From NCBI GenBank assembly GCA_947071365.1, contig CAMTFT010000170.1:1-5146 (forward strand): DNA of 5,146 bases, in the 5' to 3' direction. Positions 1 through 5,100 of this stretch are shown here, one piece after another (within the stretch, counting starts at the first letter, position 1; the number at the start of each line of letters is the position of its first letter). The stretch comes from an uncultured bacterium (lineage in GTDB: Bacteria > Bacillota > Clostridia > Lachnospirales > Lachnospiraceae). The notes under the pieces are model-generated. The model was not told the DNA's origin. It searched no databases and worked only from the letters and a program-made list of their open reading frames with translations. Both the position numbers and the translations under genes were made by a program.

Positions 1-47
1 GAGATGTAGCTCCGTCTCGTGGGCTCGGAGATGTGTATAAGAGACAG
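1..47 (+). other. Nextera P7-side adapter with i7 index (library artefact)
   Basis: This is synthetic sequence, not genome. Positions 29-47 are the 19-base Tn5 mosaic end (AGATGTGTATAAGAGACAG), and 14-28 complete the Nextera read-2 adapter. Positions 6-13 (GTAGCTCC) sit where the 8-base i7 index belongs; from memory this matches the reverse complement of Nextera index N718. Positions 1-5 (GAGAT) are the end of the P7 flow-cell primer. An in-frame TAA at 38-40 lies inside the adapter, so any upstream reading of the first gene ends artificially. The native insert starts at 48. Confidence 0.98.
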
Positions 48-49
48 TA

Positions 50-874
50 AAAGAAAGAGATGCTCAATATCGCGAGGCAGAAGGAATACTGTCTGTAGAA
101 GATATTCAAAAGCTTATGAAAATATACAATATAGGAAAAGCCCCTTTATCATTAGCATTAGGATTTGGTGAAGTTACGATTTCCAGATATTTGGAGGGGC
201 AGATGCCGTCGAAAGCGTATTCTGACGTTATGGAAAAGGCATTATCTGATTCACAGTATATGGAGAAACTGCTGATTCAAAATAGAGAGAAAACAGGTGA
301 AACGGCGTATAAAAAGACCATGAAGGCGATTGCTGAATTAAAAAGAATTTTTAATGTTTCTGAAAAGATGCTGATGTGTATCGCATATATTTTTGAGCAG
401 ATGCAGGAGGTTACACCGCTTGCTTTGCAAAAGATTCTGTATTACATTCAGGGAATTTATATGGCAATCTACGGATTCCCATTGTTTGAGGAAAATTGTG
501 TTGCGTGGCAGCATGGACCGGTGTATGAGAAGGTGTATTACTTATTCAGAGATTTTAAGTATAATCCGATAGACGATAACAGATTTGCATTGTTTACCGG
601 AAAAGCCGGGAAATTGGCAGAGGATGAAAAACAGGTTATTGATTTAGTTGTGGCATCCTTTGGAAGATATAGCGGTAAAGTTCTGGAGACTGTTACGCAT
701 AATGAGCGTCCATGGAAGTCTGCCAGAAATGGATATGGAATCAATGATGCTTCTAATGTAATTATGGAAAAAGAAGATATCAGAGATTATTTTAATGAGG
801 TTGCACATAACTTCAATATAAATAGTGTAACAGGTCTAAACGAATATATCGAATCAAAATTATCTGGCATTTAG
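50..874 (+). CDS. HTH-Panacea (DUF4065/SocA-like) antitoxin-type protein, 5'-truncated
   Basis: This is a partial gene. The frame is open from the first native codon at 50 through the ATG at 116, so 116 is an internal methionine: the 22 residues before it (ending SVEDIQKL) run smoothly into a DNA-binding fold, and no Shine-Dalgarno site precedes 116. Counting from Met116, residues 1-45 form an MqsA/Xre-like helix-turn-helix (LGFGEVTISRYLEGQ, PSKAYSDVM). Residues ~46-80 are a charged linker. Residues ~82-205 are a Panacea domain, with LQKILYYIQG, YGFPLFEE, AWQHGPVYEKVY and THNERPWKSAR. Relatives often carry an N-terminal zinc-ribbon segment, which would lie in the missing part. Panacea domains are known as versatile toxin-neutralising domains, and SocA of Caulobacter is the classical example; the HTH suggests autoregulation. 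Antitoxin function is inferred from the family. No toxin-like ORF follows, so a partner, if any, is upstream. The gene is AT-richer than its neighbours. The family call is strong; the exact role is unproven. Confidence 0.9.
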   Translation, partial: KERDAQYREAEGILSVEDIQKLMKIYNIGKAPLSLALGFGEVTISRYLEGQMPSKAYSDVMEKALSDSQYMEKLLIQNREKTGETAYKKTMKAIAELKRIFNVSEKMLMCIAYIFEQMQEVTPLALQKILYYIQGIYMAIYGFPLFEENCVAWQHGPVYEKVYYLFRDFKYNPIDDNRFALFTGKAGKLAEDEKQVIDLVVASFGRYSGKVLETVTHNERPWKSARNGYGINDASNVIMEKEDIRDYFNEVAHNFNINSVTGLNEYIESKLSGI

Positions 875-887
875 CAGAACTTCTGCT
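873..887. repeat. 15-base perfect palindrome after the Panacea gene
   Basis: AGCAGAACTTCTGCT is a perfect inverted repeat centred on C880. It begins inside the stop codon of the Panacea gene and abuts the candidate -35 element at 887-892. As RNA it could form a 5-6 base-pair stem with a 3-5 base loop, but only a short T run follows, so it would be a weak terminator at best. Its size and position also suit an operator for a dimeric DNA-binding protein. Either role is inference; the symmetry itself is directly visible. Confidence 0.5.
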
Positions 888-915
888 TTCCATGTGCGAA
901 AGAAAATGGTATACT
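887..915 (+). promoter_or_regulatory. Candidate sigma-A promoter for the DUF554-peptidase operon
   Basis: TTTCCA (887-892; 4 of 6 to TTGACA) and TATACT (910-915; 5 of 6 to TATAAT) are separated by the ideal 17 bases. A TGG at 907-909 supplies the TGn extended -10 motif. Transcription would start near 922, giving a leader of about 85 bases before the DUF554 start codon. It is the best promoter-like match in the 133-base gap and points towards both downstream plus-strand genes. Confidence 0.55.
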
Positions 916-918
916 TTA

Positions 919-942
919 ACACGGTAATAAGACAGTCCGTGT
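919..942 (+). repeat. Inverted repeat at the predicted transcription start
   Basis: ACACGG (919-924) and CCGTGT (937-942) are perfect reverse complements separated by 12 bases. They overlap the predicted transcription start of the DUF554-peptidase operon, so they could be a repressor site or, if transcription starts early enough, a small hairpin at the 5' end of the leader RNA. No U run follows, so it is not a terminator. A 6-base arm can occur by chance. Confidence 0.3.
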
Positions 943-993
943 ATGTGGCCGCTTTGAATATAATGCTGCTGATATACTGGCTGCCATGGAAGC

Positions 994-999
994 AGGAGG
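994..999 (+). promoter_or_regulatory. Strong Shine-Dalgarno site fixing the DUF554 start
   Basis: AGGAGG lies 8 bases upstream of the ATG at 1008, a near-optimal site and spacing. It supports 1008 as the true start and argues against the overlapping plus-frame readings that begin at 986 and 1042. Confidence 0.85.
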
Positions 1000-1007
1000 A
1001 TATATAG

Positions 1008-1691
1008 ATGTTAGGAACAATTGTAAATACCGGAACGATTCTTGCGGGAAGTGTGCTGGGCAGCGTACTTCGCAAGGGGGTCAAAGAAAAGTATCAGGAT
1101 GCGCTTTATACGGCCATGGGGCTGGCGGCGACGGCTCTCGGCATCAATGCCGTGGTCAGCAACATGCCGAAAAGCAAGTATCCTGTACTTTTTATTGTCA
1201 GTCTGGCGATCGGTAGCCTTTTGGGAACAATTCTCGATCTGGATGCGAAATTTCAGGGCATGGTAGGGAAGTATTCCAAATCGAATCTGGGCCAGGGGCT
1301 TTCGACGGGGATTCTTCTTTACTGTATCGGAACACTGTCTATTCTGGGGCCAGTGATGAGCGCTCTTCACGGAGACAATACGTATCTGTTCACGAATGCG
1401 ACATTGGATTTCGTGACTTCCACGGTGCTTGCTTCGACATACGGCATCGGAATGGCCATTGCAGCGCCGGTGCTGTTTTGCTGGCAGGGGTCAATTTATC
1501 TGATCGCCCGCAATCTGTCCGGTTCCTTCTTTTCGGAAGATATGATCGCGGAGCTTTGTATCGTCGGCGGTGTGCTGATCGCCAGCTCCGGTATCGGAAT
1601 TTTGAAGATCAAGGACTGCAAGGCACTGAATATGCTGCCGGCTTTGGCGGTGCCGATCGTGTTTTTTATTGTGAAAGGACTATTTTTCTAA
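1008..1691 (+). CDS. DUF554 family integral membrane protein (YdfK/YqgA-like)
   Basis: The product is 227 residues, the usual full length for DUF554, and is almost entirely hydrophobic. Likely membrane segments are at residues ~4-21, 35-50, 58-77, 96-117, 132-157 (possibly continuing to 167), 183-199 and 208-226. Family-like features are the glycine-rich N-terminus (GTIVNTGTILAGSVLGS), the central LLYCIGTLSILGP followed by a short polar loop with HGDN, then LDFVTSTVLASTYGIG and a WQGSIYLIA segment. The start at 1008 is backed by the AGGAGG at 994-999. The family comprises inner-membrane proteins without an established biochemical activity; a transport role is often suggested but unproven, so no substrate is given. 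It is followed after 16 bases by an M20 peptidase gene, so the two are probably co-transcribed from the promoter near 887-915. A functional link, such as uptake of a substrate hydrolysed by the peptidase, would be speculation. Confidence 0.92.
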   Translation: MLGTIVNTGTILAGSVLGSVLRKGVKEKYQDALYTAMGLAATALGINAVVSNMPKSKYPVLFIVSLAIGSLLGTILDLDAKFQGMVGKYSKSNLGQGLSTGILLYCIGTLSILGPVMSALHGDNTYLFTNATLDFVTSTVLASTYGIGMAIAAPVLFCWQGSIYLIARNLSGSFFSEDMIAELCIVGGVLIASSGIGILKIKDCKALNMLPALAVPIVFFIVKGLFF

Positions 1692-1707
1692 GGATTGATT
1701 TGCAGCT

Positions 1708-2937
1708 ATGAAAGATGAGCTAAGTTACATAAGAGAACATACACAGGAGCTGGAAGAGCTGGTGCTTACGCTTGCGAGGATCCCTGCGCCTACGGGACAG
1801 GAGGAGAAGCGGGCCGGATTTTGCCTGAACTGGCTAAAGGAGCATGGCGCAGGAGAAGCGTATAAAGATTCAGTGGGAAATGTGGTCTATCTGTACCGTT
1901 CTAATAATCGGATGAACGCTGGGGGAGAAGAAGTCGGTCTGCCAGATGCGGATGCGGTACATGAAAAATGGGAGACGCAGCAGGAAAAGCAGCGCCGCCC
2001 GCTTCTTGTTTTTATGGCGCATATGGACGTTGTATTTCCCGATACGGAGGAGCTTCCGCTTGAAGAACGGGAGGGGCGTATTTACTGTCCGGGAGTCGGG
2101 GATGATACGGCGAATCTGTCGGTGCTTTTGATGTTGGCCGCATATGCGGCGAAATGCAGGCCGGATACCGGGAAGTACGATATCCTTTTTGTGTGCGGTG
2201 TAGGCGAGGAGGGGCTGGGCAATCTGAAGGGTTCCCGGCAGATATGTAAGGATTTTGGTGACAGGATAGAAGCATTCTATGCGTTTGATCTGACGATGGA
2301 TTCTTATCAGTGCCGGGCGGTGGGCTCTCTGCGCTACCGCGTCGCTGTCACAGCTCCGGGCGGACATTCCTATCATTGCTTTGGGAATACGAATGCAAAT
2401 GCTGTGCTTGCAGAGATCATTACGGCACTGTATCGGATTCGTGTGCCGCAGCAGGGGCGCACGACATACAACGTCGGAATGATATCAGGGGGCACCTCAG
2501 TGAATACGATTGCACAGAAAGCGGAGCTTCTTTATGAAATACGCTCCGATGATATCCGGGATTTGAAGTGGATGCAGGAGAAATTTCACAGCCTGATGGA
2601 AGAGTATCAGAAAGGGCTTCCGTCGGACTGCGGACTGGAGTTTTCTCTGATTGGAGAGCGGCCCTGTGAATCGGATGTGGATGAAGAAAAACGACAGAGA
2701 CTTTTCCAGTATGTGGAGGAGTCCGTGGAAAAAGCGTGTGGAAGGAAGCCTGTTCCCGAGCCCGTCTCCACGGACTGCAATATTCCACTGTCCATGGGAA
2801 TTCCTTCAGTCTGTGTCGGCACCTGCCGCGGGGCAGGCGCGCATACGCGGGAAGAGTATATTGAGAGGGATTCGCTGGGGCAGGGGCTGGAGATAGCGAT
2901 GCGAATTCTGAGAAATTATACTGCCGCAGAGGCTTAA
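1708..2937 (+). CDS. M20 family zinc metallopeptidase (PepT/ArgE-CPG2 superfamily)
   Basis: This is a 409-residue cytoplasmic hydrolase of the co-catalytic two-zinc M20 group, which cleave peptides or N-acyl amino acids. Expected active-site residues are visible: H105 and D107 (AHMDVV), bridging D132 (GVGDDTAN), general base E167 and ligand E168 (GEEGLGN), D194 (AFDLTMD) and H379 (GAGAHTREEY). The lid/dimerisation domain spans roughly residues 200-315, with PGGHSYHCFGNTNAN, whose H220 probably reaches across the dimer, and GGTSVNTIA. STDCNIP (354-360) is the C-terminal substrate-side motif. Length fits the family and there is no signal peptide. Unusual points are a polar, charged stretch at ~66-97 just before the HMD strand, and Thr134 where many relatives have Lys or Gly after the bridging Asp. 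The ATG at 1708 is the only possible start because an in-frame TGA lies at 1696-1698. The only SD-like site, AAGGA at 1690-1694, is far (13 bases), so translation may be coupled to DUF554. The specific substrate cannot be read from sequence. Confidence 0.92.
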   Translation: MKDELSYIREHTQELEELVLTLARIPAPTGQEEKRAGFCLNWLKEHGAGEAYKDSVGNVVYLYRSNNRMNAGGEEVGLPDADAVHEKWETQQEKQRRPLLVFMAHMDVVFPDTEELPLEEREGRIYCPGVGDDTANLSVLLMLAAYAAKCRPDTGKYDILFVCGVGEEGLGNLKGSRQICKDFGDRIEAFYAFDLTMDSYQCRAVGSLRYRVAVTAPGGHSYHCFGNTNANAVLAEIITALYRIRVPQQGRTTYNVGMISGGTSVNTIAQKAELLYEIRSDDIRDLKWMQEKFHSLMEEYQKGLPSDCGLEFSLIGERPCESDVDEEKRQRLFQYVEESVEKACGRKPVPEPVSTDCNIPLSMGIPSVCVGTCRGAGAHTREEYIERDSLGQGLEIAMRILRNYTAAEA

Positions 2938-3036
2938 GACAGCGATGCGAATTCTTGGAAAGTACACTGTAGCAGAGGTTTCCGTCAATAATGCGGATTC
3001 CGGGAAAACATATTGCCGCGGGGCTGAGGTTTCCGG
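2895..3036. repeat. Three degenerate tandem copies of a ~46-base unit
   Basis: Copy 1 (2895-2940) consists of the last codons of the M20 peptidase gene plus its stop. Copy 2 (2941-2986) follows immediately and matches copy 1 at 36 of 46 positions, including an unbroken 15-base identity (AGCGATGCGAATTCT) and GCAGAGG near the end. Copy 3 (2987-~3036) is more diverged, matching copy 2 at 22 of its first 33 positions, then carrying about 5 extra bases before GAGGTTTCCG, which copy 2 also has. Copies 2 and 3 fill nearly the whole 108-base gap between the peptidase and the convergent kinase gene. The period is not a multiple of three between copies 1 and 2. This looks like an old tandem duplication of the gene's 3' tail that is now decaying. 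Confidence 0.75.
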
Positions 3037-3045
3037 AAAGCTTTC

Positions 3046-4353
3046 TCACCCCAACGGCAGCATCAGCGTAAAGGTAGCCCCTCCTCCCGGTGTATCGGAA
3101 AGAAGCAGCCGCCCTTTGTGAAGCAGTGCAATTTCCTGGGCAATACAGAGTCCAAGGCCGAAGTGGGACTTATCCTTTCGGGAGGTATCGAGGCGATGAA
3201 ATCGTTCAAAAACGGCATCTTTCTGGTCATCAGGCACGCCGGGGCCGTCGTCGCTGACTGCAATGTGCAGGTATTTGCCGGAAGAACCGGCGGACATATC
3301 TGACAGTGAGAGCCGGACATGGCCTCCCGGAGGTGTATAACAGAATGCATTGTCGATCAGAATAGAGAGCAGTTGACGGATGCGCTCCGCGTCACAGACA
3401 CAGCGGGGAACAGATTCGTCGGGAAGGGAGATTTCCCAGTGAAGCTTCCGGGCGGAGGCCATGGATTCATAATTCTCCCAGGTCTGCAGCAGCAAGGTAT
3501 CGATTTCAACTTTGGAGGACTGAATGCTCCAGGTGTGGTTATCAGCACTTGCGAGCTGCAGCATATCGCTGATCAGACGGGACATCCGGTTCCCTTCTGA
3601 GTAAATGGTGTTCAAAAACTGGTGGTCATTTGGCAGGATGCCGCTTTTGACGGCAGCGACATTGCTGAGTATGACAGTGAGCGGGGAACGAAGCTCATGG
3701 GAGGCAGATGCAACGAATTGCATCTGTTTTTTTCTGTTCTCCTGAAGAGGATGGAGCATCCGCGCCGTGAAGAACCAGTAGAAGATCCCGAGCATCACAA
3801 GCGCCGCAAGGTCAGCCAGAGCAAAGGAAAGGCGCTGATAGAGAATGCGCTGATTCATGGCTGTGAGCGGGTGCAGTACGGCGGCACCGATAAAACCGCC
3901 GGATCGCGGTACAAGCGCAGCGGAAGCCATGTAGGGCTGTTCCGCCTCATCCCATATCGTAAATTCCTCGTGGCGGGCCAGAACGCCCAGCAGGGAAGAA
4001 CTTTGCAGGTTCAGGCTGTAATCTGCCAGCGCTTTGTCCTCAAGTGTATCCCACAGGTCTTCCGGTATCTCATCTTTTCCCAGTGACTGAAAAAAGAGCG
4101 GCACACCATTATCGAAGATTCGTATGGAAAATTGATAGCTGTGTTCCATCTGGCGGATCCAGCTATGGGAGAGCGAGATCTGCTGCTCCAGATTCTGATA
4201 CAGCGCATTCAGGTTGGTGGAAAAAGAGTCGTCTTCCTGCCTGCGGATTCCGGATTCGGAAATAAACAGGCAGATGATGGAGAGCACGGCCAGAATCAGC
4301 CCTGTGATGGTGATACACAGTGCCGTGAGCTGCAGGTGTAATTTTCGGAACAT
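3046..4353 (-). CDS. Sensor histidine kinase, membrane-bound, HisKA-type
   Basis: The 435-residue product is the membrane sensor of a two-component system. A short basic N-terminus precedes TM1 (~9-31); an extracytoplasmic sensor region of ~145 residues (~32-175) follows, then TM2 (~176-196). The dimerisation/phosphoacceptor H-box FVASASHELRSPL (213-225) carries the autophosphorylated H219. The ATP-binding domain shows the N-box with N335 (LIDNAFCYTPPGG), G1 (SDDGPGVP, D369 region), the F-box (VFERFHRLD, 381-389) and G2 (FGLGLCIA, 398-405). Only about 16 residues separate TM2 from the H-box, so there is no HAMP domain. The sensor region resembles no ligand-binding fold I can name, so the stimulus is unknown. 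The start at 4353 has a strong SD site 6 bases upstream. It lies 17 bases after the response regulator gene on the same strand and is surely its partner. It converges on the M20 peptidase gene, with no clear terminator between them. Confidence 0.95.
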   Translation of the reverse strand: MFRKLHLQLTALCITITGLILAVLSIICLFISESGIRRQEDDSFSTNLNALYQNLEQQISLSHSWIRQMEHSYQFSIRIFDNGVPLFFQSLGKDEIPEDLWDTLEDKALADYSLNLQSSSLLGVLARHEEFTIWDEAEQPYMASAALVPRSGGFIGAAVLHPLTAMNQRILYQRLSFALADLAALVMLGIFYWFFTARMLHPLQENRKKQMQFVASASHELRSPLTVILSNVAAVKSGILPNDHQFLNTIYSEGNRMSRLISDMLQLASADNHTWSIQSSKVEIDTLLLQTWENYESMASARKLHWEISLPDESVPRCVCDAERIRQLLSILIDNAFCYTPPGGHVRLSLSDMSAGSSGKYLHIAVSDDGPGVPDDQKDAVFERFHRLDTSRKDKSHFGLGLCIAQEIALLHKGRLLLSDTPGGGATFTLMLPLG

Positions 4354-4359
4354 AGTGGT

Positions 4360-4365
4360 CTCCTC
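4360..4365 (-). promoter_or_regulatory. Shine-Dalgarno site for the histidine kinase
   Basis: Read on the minus strand, GAGGAG lies 6 bases before the kinase ATG (4353-4351), within the 17-base gap after the response regulator stop. It confirms the kinase start and shows that the kinase has its own ribosome entry in the shared transcript. Confidence 0.8.
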
Positions 4366-4370
4366 GCAAT

Positions 4371-5048
4371 CTAATCAGAATCCGTCAGGCGGTAGCCTAC
4401 ACCGCGCACAGTCTTTAGCTGCACTTTACTGCCGACGGCTTTCAGACGGCGGCGCAGGAAGTGAATATAGTTGTCAAGATTGCCCTCTTCTATTTCTGCA
4501 TCCGGCCCCCAGACACGCATCAAAATCGTGGTCCGTGGAATCGTCTGTCCCGTATTGTTCAGGAAAAGAGAGAGCAGGTCGCCCTCCCGCCGGGACAGGG
4601 TACACGTCTCGTTCTCCCGGCGCAGAAGGTTTTGCTCCGGGTCATACGTAAGATCTCCGTACGTAAGATGGCTTGTCTCTGTCAGACGCTTTGGCCTGCG
4701 GCAGATGCAGCGGATCCGTGCCATCAGCTCTTCAAAGGCGAAGGGCTTGATGATGTAATCGTCCGCTCCGCAGTCCAGTCCTGTGATACGTTCATCCAGG
4801 CTGCCAAGGGCAGTCAGAAAAATGATCGGCACTGTGGCATGCTCCTTTCGGGCGCGCTTCAGCACTTCCAGCCCATCCAGTCCCGGAAGCATCCGGTCCA
4901 GCAGCACCAGGTCGTGGCTGTTTTCAAGGATATAGAACAGACCTTCCTCTCCGTCCCCCGAGACAGTGACTGTAAAACCCTGCTGTTCCAGCATAAGGCT
5001 CAGGGAGCGGCAGAGGGAGATATCGTCTTCAATTAATAATATGCGCAT
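4371..5048 (-). CDS. OmpR/PhoB-type response regulator (receiver plus winged helix)
   Basis: The 225-residue product is a cytoplasmic DNA-binding response regulator of standard length. The receiver domain (~1-118) has the acidic pair D8/D9 in MRILLIEDD, phosphoacceptor D51 (LVLLDRMLPG), T79 (FLTA) and K101 (YIIKPF). The C-terminal winged-helix domain (~126-222) has LSRREGDLLSLFL, recognition-helix sequence NLDNYIHFLRRRL and the closing hairpin RGVGYRL. The start is the ATG at 5048, with GAGGA 4 bases upstream (minus strand, 5057-5053). The frame stays open to an ATG at 5117, but that lies in the Nextera adapter: its first residues (MCIRDS) are adapter-encoded and the next 17 are untranslated leader, so the longer start is false. 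Phosphorylation by the kinase encoded 17 bases downstream should control its DNA binding. The regulon is not evident. The promoter would lie in or beyond 5049-5100, next to the contig end. Confidence 0.96.
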   Translation of the reverse strand: MRILLIEDDISLCRSLSLMLEQQGFTVTVSGDGEEGLFYILENSHDLVLLDRMLPGLDGLEVLKRARKEHATVPIIFLTALGSLDERITGLDCGADDYIIKPFAFEELMARIRCICRRPKRLTETSHLTYGDLTYDPEQNLLRRENETCTLSRREGDLLSLFLNNTGQTIPRTTILMRVWGPDAEIEEGNLDNYIHFLRRRLKAVGSKVQLKTVRGVGYRLTDSD

Positions 5049-5100
5049 AAAATCCTCACTGAATACTAAATGACATGATGTGGATATTGTTACTATAATG
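5049..5100 (-). other. Truncated leader of the response regulator operon
   Basis: These 52 bases are all that remains of the region upstream of the response regulator. They contain the Shine-Dalgarno site GAGGA (minus strand, 5057-5053, 4 bases from the ATG) and are AT-rich, as expected near a promoter. No hexamer pair with proper spacing stands out: a TAGTAT at minus-strand 5068-5063 has no acceptable -35 at 16-18 bases. The operon promoter may lie beyond the contig end. Confidence 0.6.

Noticed and set aside
29..47. Tn5 mosaic ends at both edges read as a natural composite transposon
   Set aside because: The mosaic ends are attached to Nextera primer and index sequences and there is no transposase gene; they come from library preparation.
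116..118. ATG at 116 as the start of the Panacea gene
   Set aside because: The frame is open to the insert edge at 48, the upstream residues fit the HTH fold, and no Shine-Dalgarno site precedes 116.
970..978. Second extended -10 (TGA-TATACT) close to the DUF554 start
   Set aside because: The only -35-like TTGAAT (954-959) is just 13 bases away, and no hexamer fits at 17 bases; the 887-915 promoter is better.
860..1084. 74-codon minus-strand frame as a toxin partner of the Panacea protein
   Set aside because: It starts inside the DUF554 gene, covers the promoter region, and has no toxin-like motif.
2895..3036. Tandem repeats as a CRISPR array or iteron origin
   Set aside because: The copies are directly adjacent without spacers, diverge progressively, and the first copy is coding sequence of the peptidase.
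3035..3046. GAAAGCTTTC palindrome as a bidirectional terminator between the convergent genes
   Set aside because: It is a 10-base self-complementary stretch with no loop and no U run on either strand.
2420..3049. 209-codon minus-strand reading frame
   Set aside because: It lies antisense to the well-supported M20 peptidase gene and the repeat region, is proline/serine/cysteine-rich, and shows no domain.
3622..4086. 154-codon plus-strand reading frame
   Set aside because: It is antisense to the histidine kinase, whose motifs are unambiguous, and resembles no protein family.
4461..5036. 191-codon plus-strand reading frame
   Set aside because: It is antisense to the response regulator, with no recognisable motif and no Shine-Dalgarno site I could support.
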